The notes under the pieces: model-generated
Database searches by the model: none
Told to the model about the DNA's origin: nothing
The model's input: only the letters and a program-made list of their open reading frames with translations
Program-made: the position numbers and the translations under genes
Shown here: positions 21,050 to 32,705 of the stretch, piece by piece
Numbering within the stretch: position 1 is the first letter of the stretch
Layout of the letters: each line of letters begins with the position of its first letter
Source of the DNA: Crossaster papposus
Lineage: Eukaryota > Echinodermata > Asteroidea > Velatida > Solasteridae
Direction: 5' to 3'
NCBI GenBank assembly: GCA_037893245.1
Contig: JBAIAA010000098.1
Span: 333,120-397,119 of the forward strand
Length of the DNA stretch: 64,000 nt

Positions 21050-22221
21050 ACAAACGATGGGGTTATCACGTACAGCTAGTAGTATGACACTAAATTACAT
21101 GAATAGAAAACACAAACAGAAAAGGTCAGGTAAATACAAAATGTAAACGGAAAAGTCGTAGGTCGTACTGATAAGGAAAGTATTCAGTTGATACGTACAG
21201 GGTGTTCTGTACATAGGGTCATTTTTGACAATTTTTCTTGTTTCTGTAAACAATTTATATAACCATCATATATTTGTTTGGTTGCATAAAAATACATTAG
21301 TTTACCCACAGATTCTGTGTCTTGATTGACCGAGAGCTAATCACATGGTATTTTCTATTTCTACTATCTTTCTGTGCACAACCAAAAGTACTATATCCGT
21401 AGCAACCATGGTGTTATACCATTAGCAACCAAAGTAGTACCCATGGCGCTGTATTTGTGTGTAAATGTATGCTGATGTGCGCGTTGAGCGTAACGCATTG
21501 AGCGTAGCGCATTGATCGTAGCGCGTATTGTTCCAAAAAGCCAGCGCTACAGAGCTGGATTGAAATAAAAGTTCATAATTTAACTGTACTGTATATGATT
21601 ATAATTATAAAACATTAAAACCAAGCCAAATCTTTGGGTGAGGCATGAAGGTAGGAAACCTCCATGGCATGGGTGAGGTGTTATAAACTTGTATATATAT
21701 TTTTGACTATGCGCGCTTAGAGCGACCATTCGCAGTAATTTTACAGTATTGCGACGACCACCGTCGTTAGGACGACCGTTTGCCGGTCGTCCGAGCGCCC
21801 AAGTACTCGATAAAATTTCATTTTTTTAAATTTTATTGAATATGTCGATAGATTTGGGTACATTATCCTAATGGTTTTTTATTTTGTGGCAAAAGCTCTA
21901 GGTAAAAACGGGTTAGGTTACAAATAAAAACCTAAAATTTTGCGTGCGTCTCTATGGACCGGTCGCACTAATGATGGTTTATCAATAATATATATATATA
22001 CTTACAAAAATGCTGCTTGTCCCCAGTACTCAGTAGGCAACAACACTATCAGTGTATTCTTACCTTTCAAAAAAGTGAGAAAATCAGGCCTCAAAATGTG
22101 GAGCAATGTTCGCCGATTCAAATGCACGTAGTCATTGTTGAGCAAAGTCAACAGCTGTTACCTGTTTCGTGCACTGTGCTGTATAGTGGATTATACTCAC
22201 AGACATATAAACACATAGACC
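21050..22221. other. Spacer upstream of the oxidoreductase gene, no gene seen
   Basis: Contains a short imperfect repeat GAGCGTAACGCATT / GAGCGTAGCGCATT (about 21484-21525) and an inverted GACGACCGTTTGCCGGTCGTC hairpin (about 21770-21792). No promoter element or exon was recognised. Confidence 0.45.
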
Positions 22222-23739
22222 GCCAGGTCCTATTCAAAACTACAGGGTGATTTCGTGGCGCCTGACTAAAATACCAACTATTGGCAAATTTAGCCCTCGG
22301 TATAGGGAATTTGTACACACCTAAACTGTTCCAGTCAAATAATTATATGAAAGCATTTATTGATTTAAAAGAAAATTACATAGGGTTACACCATATGCCA
22401 TGTAGATAAGCATATCCAGTGTCAATCTTGATACCCTTAAATAAAGACTTTTAGGCCCAGTTTGTGTTAAGCGCATTGCCCGGTATGCGCACAGAACGTA
22501 AAAAGCGCGCGGTAGGTTGCCCATCGAACGAAAGATAGTGTACACATATATGAACGTGTGTGCAAAGTGCGTTTAGCCTACGCGTCGTTTTGCCCATACA
22601 TTTTTGCAAATCACGGTTTTGTGCGCACGACTGGCGGTCTATAGGTTTATTATACTACTAGTTATAGTAGTAGTACTAATTTATACTAGTTTAGTCACAG
22701 ACATATAAACCTATAGACCGCCAGTTGTGTGCACAAAACTGTGATTTGCAAACTATGGGCAAAAAGACGCGTAGGATGCACGGCATGCGCGTGTAGCTAT
22801 AAAAAGCCAAGCGCGATAATGACGCGCCTATCGTTTAACGCACTTTGCACGCGCGTTTATATAATTGTGTACACTATCTTTTGTTCGAGGGGCAACGCAC
22901 CACGCACTTTTTACGTTCTGTGCGCATACCTGGCAACGCGCTTAACACAAAATGGGACTAAAAGTCTTTATTTGAGGGTATCAAGATTGGCACTGGACTT
23001 AATCTACATGGCATATGGTATAACCCTACATGTATGTAATTTTCCTTTAAATCGATAAATGCTTTCATATCATTATTTGACTGGAACTAGGGGGGACAAT
23101 ACAAATTTTAATATTGCTTTTAGGAAGTTACTTGGGACTATTTCTTGAAGGGCTTGGTGAGTAGATTGCAAATCTCTTTCAACTTTCAAAATCGGTCAAA
23201 GCGTTGCCAAGTTATGGTCCGATACACTTTTCAGATTGCGCTTTTTCCTAGACAACAAACGTATTAAGCAACAGTAATTAAAAAGTGTTTTTTGAACCAT
23301 CTCATTTATTCCATTTACATCTTTCAAGCATTTCAAATCATCTTTTCTAGTATGTATGTTGCTCATATTTTTCATATAAGTCTTTCTTTTTCAGATGATA
23401 CATTTCATGAGATCTGCAAATTCTCATATTGTTACTCGTTGTCTAGTGGGTCTGCACGGTGTGTATGACACCCCTACTGGAACAGTTCGGGTGTGTACAA
23501 ATTCCCTATACCGAGGGCTAAATTTGCCCAACCGGTAGTTGGTATTTATGGCTTAGTCGGGCTCCGCGATATCACGAAATCATCCGTTGGTTTTGAATTA
23601 GTCCGAGTAACTGGACTCTAGTTATCGTTCTTTTAACATTTGGACTTCATCTAGCTTTAGTAGTACTAGTAGCGCCAGATGATGTCCAAATGTTAAAAAA
23701 GAGTCCAGTAACTCGGACTAGTTTTGAATAGGACCTGGC
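22222..23739. mobile_element. 1.5-kb palindromic (foldback) element with two insertions
   Basis: The sequence folds about a centre near 22670. The outer ends CCAGGTCCTATTCAAAAC (22223) and GTTTTGAATAGGACCTGG (to 23738) are exact inverses. Inner blocks such as CCCTCGGTATAGGGAATTTG, ATGCCATGTAGAT and GGCGGTCTATAGG have inverse partners in the other arm. The right arm is interrupted by about 390 bp (23085-23475) and by a 122-bp nested element (23599-23720). No transposase frame exists, so it would be a non-autonomous hairpin transposon. Confidence 0.8.
23599..23720. mobile_element. 122-bp MITE nested in the palindrome, 9-bp TSD
   Basis: The ends are TAGTCCGAGTAACTGGACTC and its near-perfect inverse. 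They are flanked on both sides by GTTTTGAAT (23590-23598 and 23721-23729). A 9-bp target duplication is typical of the Mutator (MULE) superfamily. The TAG...CTA ends recall the elements at 3157 and 54727. Confidence 0.85.
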
Positions 23740-23970
23740 TTGGTGTACAGTATGTACAGATGTGTTTATAATACTTACCTGCTTACTGAGTGAGTGTGGT
23801 TGTAGTACACACCGTCCAAAACATGTTTCTTTGACCTATACTAGCCTACATACGTCAAAGATACGCGTCTTTTATAAAACAAACTCTCTCCATACTGAAC
23901 AGGCACCTTTTTTACCTTTGACGTTGTCTTTTCAACTCCAAATAAAACAGCGAAAGAAAAAGTTCCTTAC

Positions 23971-24018
23971 CGCAGTTTTATAATCGGTGCCATATACACA
24001 GGCCAAGGGCGCCGCCAT
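23971..24018 (-). CDS. Possible first coding exon of an unknown gene
   Basis: The minus strand reads ATGGCGGCGCC... for 16 codons (MAAPLACVYGTDYKTA) and then a strong donor, GCG|GTAAGG. The start context and donor are good, but no partner exon was found and the peptide is too short to identify. It could be part of a repeat. Confidence 0.25.
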
Positions 24019-24379
24019 TACTAAAACTATTCGCGCCTCGACTTTTGAGGGCGCTACACATTATTTTTTTCAAAACATTCGCCTCAGATCAGACGCATCG
24101 CGTCCAAAGCGAGAATTCTCTTATTATTATGGAGTAACTATAGAATGCAGGGCCACCCGCGAACACCTTTTTTTTCCGGTTGGATGCGCTGTGGGTCGAC
24201 CTGAAGTAACTTTAAATTCAGAGATGCCGTTACAGATATCATACAGTTTTGGGCGGATGTGCGTTGAAGTTCGATAAAATGTCTAAGTACAAAAAAACTT
24301 CACCAGTGATTGCGGTGGACATATGAAGCGAATGGTATTTTACAAGTATAAGGTTACGCCTGGATGCAGTCAACAGAGG

Positions 24380-25975
24380 GCCGTATATGAAGCGAATTAT
24401 ATATAGAAGTGACGGTTTGGGGTTGTCTGGGATGCGTGGATGCGCGGATGCGCGGATGCGAGGTCGAAAAAAGCTTGACGTCATCGCGTGTTAGGCTCAT
24501 TACAGTCAACAGAGGGCCGTATATGAAGCGAATTATAGAAGTGACGGTTTTGGGTTGTCTGGGATGCGTGGATGCGCGGATGCGCGGATGCGAGGTCGAA
24601 AAAAGCTTGACGTCATCACGTGTTAGGCTCATTACAGTCAACAGAGGGCGGTATATGAAGCGAATATAGAAGTGACGGTTTCGGGTTGTCTGGGATCACT
24701 GACCTCAACACCTGGACGGATCATTGTCCATATTCTGCTGTGCTAACACTTGAAGTCGGCGCGAACTGGAAGTGCAACATGGCGTCACTGCTGTGAGCCA
24801 ATGAAATGTCCAGTTGTAGAGGTCAGTGGATTTACCAACCAACTGAACTCTACACCTGGACATTTCATTGGCTCACAGCAGTGACGCCATGTTGCACTTC
24901 TCTGCATGCCGACTTCAAAATGAAACAATGGATGATCTGTCCATGTATAGAGGTCAGTGTCTGGGATGCGTGGATGCGCGGATGCGCGGATGCGAGGTCG
25001 AAAAAAGCTTGACGTCATCACGTGTTAGGCTCATTACAGTCAACAGAGGGCCGTATATGAAGCAAATTATATATATAGAAGTGACGGTTTTGGGTTGTCT
25101 GGGATGCGTGGATGCGCGGATGCGCGGATGCGAGGTCGAAAAAAGCTTGACGTCATCACGTGTTAGGCTCATTACAGTCAACAGAGGGCCGTATATGAAG
25201 CGAATTATATATATAGAAGTGACGGTTTTGGGTTGTCTGGGATGCGTGGATGCGCGGATGCGCGGATGCGAGGTCGAAAAAAGCTTGACGTCATCACGTG
25301 TTAGGCTCATTACAGTCAACAGAGGGCCGTATATGAAGCGAATTATATATATAGAAGTGACGGTTTTGGGTTGTCTGGGATGCGTGGATGCGCGGATGCG
25401 CGGATGCGCGGTCGAAAAAAGCTTGACGTCATCACGTGTTAGGCTCATTACAGTCAACAGAGGGCCGTATATGAAGCGAATTATATATATAGAAGTGACG
25501 GTTTTGGATTGTCTGGGATGCGTGGATGCGCGGATGCGCGGATGCGAGGTCGAAAAAAGCTTGACGTCATCACGTGTTAGGCTCATTACAGTCAACAGAG
25601 GGCCGTATATGAAGCGAATTATATATATAGAAGTGACGGTTTTGGGTTGTCTGGGATGCGTGGATGCGCGGATGCGCGGATGCGAGGTCGAAAAAAGCTT
25701 GACGTCATCACGTGTTAGGCTCATTACAGTCAACAGAGGGCCGTATATGAAGCGAATTATATATATAGAAGTGACGGTTTTGGGTTGTCTGGGATGCGTG
25801 GATGCGCGGATGCGCGGATGCGCGGTCGAAAAAAGCTTGACGTCATCACGTGTTAGGCTCATTACAGTCAACAGAGGGCCATGATATGAAGCGAATTATA
25901 TATATAGAAGTGACGGTTTTGGATTGTCTGGGATGCGTGGATGCGCGGATGCGCGGATGCGCGGTCGGCATAGGC
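24380..25975 (+). repeat. 138-bp satellite with CRE and E-box in each unit
   Basis: About nine copies; the spacing between units from 25101 to 25791 is 138 bp. Each unit has GGATGCGTGGATGCGCGGA, then AAGCTTGACGTCATCACGTG, then TAGGCTCATTACAGTC. TGACGTCA is the perfect cAMP-response element and CACGTG a perfect E-box; nine CREs and eight E-boxes were counted (the first unit has GCGTG instead). Because 138 is a multiple of three, long open frames exist on both strands (24868-25884 plus, 24954-25871 minus); these are considered spurious. The array is interrupted by a MITE at 24697-24959. Confidence 0.9.
24697..24959 (+). mobile_element. hAT-like foldback MITE, copy 1, 8-bp TSD
   Basis: The element runs from CACTGACCTC to GAGGTCAGTG. 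It is itself built of two inverted halves that share AACATGGCGTCACTGCTGTG. It splits a satellite unit and is flanked by TCTGGGAT on both sides, an 8-bp target duplication as made by hAT transposases. The copy at 55114-55376 is essentially identical in reverse. Confidence 0.9.
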
Positions 25976-26055
25976 AAAAAGTCAATAGACGTGGGACGTA
26001 GTATGTCTGTTTACACATGCGCTTTCTTACGCGAACAAAGTCGGGACGCCAGATG

Positions 26056-26570
26056 AGTTTATTTAGGTGCATAATTAACCCATAATAATTGATACAGTCC
26101 TTATTGTATACAGTCCCTAGTTTTTCGTATACACGACTTTTATACCTTTTTTTATAAGACCCTATCTAGACGAGAATATTTAGGTGCATAATTCACCCAT
26201 ACAAACGGATACAGTCCCTAGTTAATTGTATACAGTCCCTAGTTTTTCGTATACACGACTGTTATACCTTTTTCTATAAGATCCTATCTAGATGAGATTA
26301 TTTAGGTGCATAATTCACCCATAAAAATGGATACAGTCCCTAGTTAATTGTATACAGTCCCTAGTTTTCCGTATACACGACTTGTATACCTTTTTCTATA
26401 AGATCCTATCTAGATGAGATTATTTAGGTGCATAATTCACCAATAAAAATGAATACAGTCCCTAATTAATTGTATACAGTCCCTAGTGTTTCGTATACAC
26501 GACTTTGATACCTTTTTCTATAAGACCCTATCTAGATGAGATTATTTAGGTGTCTATTTAAACAATTCTC
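26056..26570. repeat. Tandem repeat of about 122 bp, four to five copies
   Basis: ATTTAGGTGCATAATT recurs at about 26059, 26179, 26300 and 26422, with a partial copy at 26545. Each unit contains ATACAGTCCCTAGTT, CGTATACACGAC and CCTATCTAGA. Confidence 0.85.
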
Positions 26571-27104
26571 TGTGTTAATATAAACAATAATGAAAGTCGT
26601 GTCTACGGACTGTATCCATTTATTTTGAATTATCGCTGTCAACCGGCGTTGGTTTTTATACGTTCAGCGCGTATTGAGTTTAATGATTTAACTAAAAATG
26701 GTTTGCGCAGCAGCGCCCTCTTGTGGTATTTAGTTTTTTTAGTTACCGTCTAGCTGGGCGGAGAATGGAATGACCCGGTTTATAGGCCGTTTTCTAAACC
26801 CCTGCCTTCAGCCTATTGCTAAACCACATGGATGAAACCGAGACGTAGACGAAGCTGGGGTTAGTAAAACGGCCATAAAGTCTTGGCTGCGCATCCACGC
26901 ATCCGGATGCGGGGAGCTGAGCTGGGGTTTCGAAAACGGCCATAAAGTCTCGACTGCGCATCCGCGCATCCACGCATCCGGATGCGGGGAGGTTTCATGG
27001 TGACCGCGCATCCACGCAGCCATGGATGCGCGGATATAGAATGGAGTGGCCCTGCATTCTATAGTTGTACCTCTCACCGAAATTTCGCGACGATTTTCTC
27101 TCCA
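26571..27104. other. Right part of the inverted-repeat unit, no gene
   Basis: Includes inverse-sense CGCATCC words (26885-27035) and the 21-bp terminal inverted repeat at 27046-27066. The minus frame at 26808-27305 has no family features. Confidence 0.5.
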
Positions 27105-27330
27105 CTGATGTTCACTCGGGACCAAACCGTCGAGGGTGGCTGGCCCTGGTGCGCTGGATAGCCGGGCTAGATAGCCCCTTCGCTGGACTCTAAGCTGAGG
27201 GTGGCTGACCCTGGTGCGCTGGATAGCCGGGCTAGATAGTACTTTCGCTGGACTCTGTTGTTCTCTAACACAATGACTTCTAGATGGACCTTGCAGTAGG
27301 CCCAATCGGATTCGCAGTTTGCTTCCTATT
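27105..27330. repeat. Flank duplicated from 1-165
   Basis: Homologous to the window start. Here the GGATAGCCGGGCTAGATAG block appears twice in tandem. Confidence 0.7.
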
Positions 27331-29870
27331 CAAGTTTCAAGTTTATTCACACACGTATTTCAATGTTGGCAACAACAAAACAATCATTACAAGTAAGCAC
27401 AATATAAATACAAACAGTTAAAATGATAATGTGAAAATTAAACTACTAAGTGTAGAAGAAAAAACATGTCAACATTGAGGAAAAGGAAGAAACCGAAGCT
27501 TGTATTCCTTTTCCTATCCCCCACCCTTACCCCAACCCAGACACATTAACTACGGACAACATACAAGGACTACAATAAACAATTACACTTACAGGAGATC
27601 AGGCCAAATAATAAATAAATTAATTACCATCATTGAGCAAGTTAAGAACCTTGAGGTACCCCACATGAAATATATTGATCCATGGAGATGGCAGAATTGT
27701 AACACACAAATTGCTTTCTATTACAAAGATAACTTTTAAACCATTCCAAAGCAATACCACGTATACCATACTGGTCTAATTTCCGAATGAGGATGTCATG
27801 ATTAACCGTGTCAAAGGCCTTTGACAGGTCCAAAACAATTCCAATAGATAGTTTTCTATTATCAATGGCACCAAGTATTTTATTAACAACCTGAACTATA
27901 GCCATCTCGGTGGACCTATTTTCCTAAAACCAAATTGAGAATCAGAAAATATGCCATTTTTGTCCACAAAATGATATCAGACGATTAAAAATCAACTTCT
28001 CAAACACTTTACTGAAAATTGACAAGATTGATATGGGTCTGTAATTTCCAATTTCATTCTTATTTCATTTTTGTGTATATAGCCGGGAACGACTTTGCCA
28101 ATCTTTAATCCACCAGGGATTATTCCTGAAGTAATAGATTTGTTAAAAATAAGGGCAAGTGGCTTGGCCAAGGAATATTTAGCTTTTTTTTTAGTACAAT
28201 AGAACTAATACAGTCCCATCCTGGTGCCTTACCGCTGGACATTTTACTAATAATATCTACTATTTCTTCTTGTAAAACGGGAATAAAGAAAAAAGAATTC
28301 AAACATCTATCATTAAGGTAGAACTCGAAAGTTGTACATGTATCAGGAGTCGGAAGCTGACTAGCAATATTATTACCAATATTAACAAAGTAATTATTAA
28401 ATGTATCAGCTATATTTCTATCACCGTGGACTTCATTATTATCACAGACAAAACAAGATGGATTATGCTTAGATTGAGATTTGTTTAGCAAGGAATTAAT
28501 AAGTTTCCAGATACCTTTGATGTTTGATTTTTCTTGGTTAAATCTATAACTAAAATAGTTTTTCTTAGCAAGTTGGCCAAGCTATTGAGTTTATTTCTAA
28601 ATTTCGTATAACAGGTTTTATTTTGTATAGAATGAGTTTTCAAATACTGTTTGTATAAATAATTATGTTTTCTTATAGAGTTATAAATACCATTTGTTAA
28701 CCAAGAAGATTTATGTTTGTTAAAATTAATATTGATTTCTACTTGGGGAAAATGATGATTATACAGTTTCGTAACATGATCAATAAATACATCGTACATT
28801 ACGTTAACATCATAAGTTATTATGGGACTCCAGTCTGTCTCATTAAGATCAACAATAAACTGTTCAATGTTATCGTCAGAAAAGTCACGTTTAAAATTGG
28901 AGACGGTATTAAACTGTTGTTTAATATAGCTACCACCAAAAACACAGGCAAGTGATCACTTAAGTCGGTAACTAAGACTCCGGCACAGTGGTTAGAGAAA
29001 TCATTGGTACAAATAGTATCGATTAAAGTGGAACTATGATCTGTTATTCTTGTAGATTTACTAATAGTTTGGAAAAAAGAATAAGAGCTAAGTATATTCA
29101 GAAAATTAGTCACACTGCAATCAGAATTATAATTGAATAAATTAATAATAAAATCACCCATCATATAACACTTTTTGTTGTTATTTACTTGAGCTAGTAT
29201 TTGTGTAAAATAGGTTATACAATTATCGTGAATAGCATTAGGGGTTTATAGATGATTCCAATAATAACATTAGTTGTATGGATATTATCCAGCTCAATAA
29301 AACAAGCTTCGATATCAGAATTAAATACACAAATTTCATTGCGAACCTTATGAGATAAATTCTGATTGATATAAAAAGCCACTCCACCGCCTCTTTTATC
29401 AGATCTACAAAAACCTTCGATGTTATATTGAGGAAGCTGGATAAGGGGGTCATTGAGATCCTTAAGCCATGTCTCCGAAATACCAATGACTGAAAACTCC
29501 AAGGTTAACAGATTAATATAATAAGAAATATTATTGAAATTTGTAATGAGACTACGAGCATTAATATGAAGTAATTTAACATTAGTAGTATTAGCAGTGA
29601 ATGTATTCAGGAAAGTATCCTGGTCATAATAATCACAGCTAATATCTGGTAAATCATAGTTTAGGTCGAAATCAATATTATTGTCTACAAAAGATGTGAA
29701 ATTAAGGTAAAAACAGATATACACTAAGTAGTCGATCTCCTGAACAGGTAACAAACTGACAAGAACAAGGACAAAAACAATACACATAACGGTAATTATA
29801 CATAATAAATGAAATAAAACTCAAAAATATAATATAAGGCGTGGTGTCAGATCATATTACTCCCCCGATT
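27330..29870 (-). mobile_element. Non-LTR retrotransposon, CR1/Jockey-like, copy B (internal deletion)
   Basis: Nearly identical to copy A over the shared part but extending further at the 5' end. Reading on the minus strand, the endonuclease domain appears at 29787-29215, with LLHINARSLITNFN, GISETWLKD and SDKRGGGVAFYIN. FNNYFVNIG and the RT start (AFDTVNHD, GVPQGS) follow. The catalytic FADD block and the RT C-terminus are missing, because the sequence jumps from the GVPQGS codons (27648) straight to 3'-end sequence. Relative to copy A that is a deletion of about 880 bp. Frameshifts separate 29787-29215, 29164-28820, 28799-28485, 28491-28120 and 27905-27642. Confidence 0.85.
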
Positions 29871-30429
29871 CAAAAATAAAATAGTGCAGTGCATTTGAAA
29901 ATCTATCATTGACCACCATCAGAAAGCTATAGGAAATTTACCAGCCAAAAAGCAGACCCTTCCAAGCATGGAGTAATATACTAGTTTATTGCTCCATGGG
30001 CCAACTAGGTGCAGACTCGACTATCCTCCAGCCAAACCCGACTACTGTAGGCGTCCACAGAGTATAGCTACAAATTCACAAAAGACGCTGATTTAATTAA
30101 CACAGGCCATGAAATGTTATTTAAATCACAATAAACACAATAACCATTTCTTGATCACAATAATGGTTAAGCGCGTAAGCTGAGAAATGTTTGAGTTTAA
30201 ATCACAATAGATACAATGACCATTCTTTAAAAATTGAAAATGGCGTCCCCAGCAAAGAATTGTGATTCTTTGTTTACCCACGAAATGGTAAACGCTGTAA
30301 ATCACGAAACAAATGTATATATTGGCACACAATATTGTAAATATACCCGCAACAAATGCTAAAAACATGTACACAAATATTCGTAAATACCATCATTATT
30401 CTCAAACCACACACAAAGCCACCTTGACA
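29871..30429. other. Spacer, no gene seen
   Basis: No recognisable exon or repeat boundary. The frame at 30126-30374 is AT-rich and without family features. Confidence 0.45.
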
Positions 30430-32705
30430 CGATGATTTGACTTTTTGTATGCAAATTAGGTCAAAATGTAATAATTATGCAAACATTTCTCCACTGTCCC
30501 TTAAATTATTTGATAATGAGTTAGCCTTGTATTTTGATGCAAATACGGTCAACATGTAATAATTAGGCCAATATTTCTCCACTGTCACTTAAATTAATTG
30601 ATCAGGGGTTAACCTTGCATTTGTATGCAAATTATATAAACAAATATATTAATTATTCAAAAATGTCTCAAATGTCCCCTAAATCATTTGTTAAGGGGTT
30701 AGCCTTGCATTTGTATGCAAATAAGGTCAAAATATGATAATTATGCAAACATTTCTCCAATGTCCCCTAAATCAATTGATAAGGGGTTAGCATTGCATTT
30801 GTATGCAAATTAGGTCAAAATTATTATGCAAAAATGTTTCAAATGTCTCTTAAATTAATTGATAAGGGGTTAGCCTTGCATTTGTATGCAAATTAGGTCA
30901 ACATTATTATGCAAAAATGTTTCAGTCTTTTAAATTAATTGATAAGGGGTTAGCCTTGCATTTGTATGCAAATAAGGTCAAAATATAAAAATGATGCAAA
31001 AATTTCTCCAATGACCCCTAAATTGATTGATCAGGGGTTAGCCTTGCATTTGTATGCAAATTAGTGCATGCAAATTAGGTCAAAATATAATAATTATGCA
31101 AACAATATGATTTTGTCAACAAATGTTTGCAATATCCATAATTAATTGATAAGGGGTTAGCCTTGCATTTGTATTCAAATTAGGTTAAAATATGATAATT
31201 ATGCAAACATGTCTCAAATGTCTTTTAAATTAATTGATAAGGGGTTAGCCTTGTATTTGTATAAAAATAAGGTCAAAATCTGATAATTATGCAAGCATGT
31301 CTCAATTTTCTCTTAAATTGGTATGCATTTGTATGCATATAGGGGTTAGTCTTGCATTTGTATGCAAATTAGGTTAAAATATGATAAATGTGCAAAAATG
31401 TCTCCAATGTCCCTTAAATTATGTAATAAGGGGTTAGCCTTGCATTAGTGTGCAAACTATTTAAAAATATAATAATTATGCAAACATGTCTCAATTGTCC
31501 CTTAAATGTATATGTATTTGTATGCAAATTAGGTCAAAATATAATAATTACGCCAATATTTCTCCACTGTCCCTTAAATTAATTGATCAGGGGTTAGCCT
31601 GGCATTTGTATGCAAATAAGGGCAAAATTATTTAGTAAAAATGTTCAAATGTCCCTTAAATTAATTGATAATGGGTTAGCCTTGCATTTGTTTGCAAATT
31701 AGGTCAAAATTATTATGCAAACATGTTTCAAATGTCTCTTAAATTAATTGATAAGGGGTTAGACTTGCATTTGTATGCAAATTAGGTCAAAATATGATTA
31801 TTATGCAAAAATGTTTCAAAAGTCTTTTAAATTAATTGATAAGGAGTTAGCCTTGCATTTGTATGCAAATAAGGTCAACATATAAAAATTATGCAAAAAT
31901 GTCTCCAATGACCCCTAAATAGATTGATCAGGAGTTAGCCTTGCATTTGTATGCAAATTAGGTCAAAATATACAAATGTTTTTAAATTAATTAAATTTTT
32001 TATGTTTCTTAGATTAATTGATAAGGGGTTAGACTTGCATTTGTATGCAAATTAGGTCAAAATAGATTATTATGCAAACAATATGATTTTCTCTAAAAAA
32101 TTTCCCAATATCCTTTAAATTAATCGATAAGTATTTGTATGCATAAGTATTTGTATTAAATATTATAATTATGCAAACATTTCCCCACTGTCCCTTAAAT
32201 TATTTAATAATGGGTAAGCCTTGCATTTGTATGCAAATTAGGTCAAAGTATAATAATTATGCAAAAATGTCTCAAAAGTCCCTAAATTATTTGATAAGGG
32301 GTTAGCCTTGCATTTGTATGAAAATTAAGTCGAAATATGATAATTATGAAAAGATTATGATTTTGTCATATGAATATATTTTGATCTAAATTGCATACAA
32401 ATGCAAGGCTAACTCCTTATCAATTAATTTAAGGGACATTGGAGAAATTTTGCATAATTATCATATTTTGACCTTATTTGCTTACAAATGCAAGGCTAAC
32501 CCCTTAACAAATGATTTAGAGGACATTTGAGACATTTTTGAATAATTAATATATTTGTTTATATAATTTGCATACAAATGCAAGGTTAACCCCTGATCAA
32601 TTAATTTAAGTGACAGTGGAGAAATATTATTTATCATATTTTGGACTAATTTGCATACAAATGCAAGTTTAACCCCTTATCAATTAATTTAAGGGACATT
32701 TGAAC
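30430..32705 (+). repeat. Satellite of about 90 bp with POU octamer, last part inverted
   Basis: Some twenty or more diverged copies share GGGGTTAGCCTTGCATTTG, TATGCAAATTAGGTCAAAAT, AATTATGCAAA and TGTCCCTTAAATTAATTGAT. ATGCAAAT, the POU-factor octamer, occurs in most units. From about 32370 to 32705 the units run in the opposite direction, so the end of the array is an inverted repeat of its main body. No coding potential. Confidence 0.9.

Larger units (their letters stand above)
24136..27066. mobile_element. 2.9-kb unit bounded by a 21-bp inverted repeat
   Basis: The left end holds AACTATAGAATGCAGGGCC (24136-24156) and the right end its exact inverse (27046-27066). The interior contains the 138-bp satellite with GGATGCG words on the plus strand. 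Near the right end (26885-27035) there are CGCATCC words in the opposite sense, plus a separate ~122-bp repeat. It could be one large non-autonomous transposon or the remains of nested ones. Confidence 0.55.

Noticed and set aside
24868-25884. 338-residue plus-strand and 305-residue minus-strand open frames
   Set aside because: Both are made of 46-residue repeats because the satellite unit is 138 bp. They have no splice sites or domain features.
30430-32705. CRISPR-like array
   Set aside because: Units diverge throughout and there are no constant repeats with unique equal spacers. The genome is animal.
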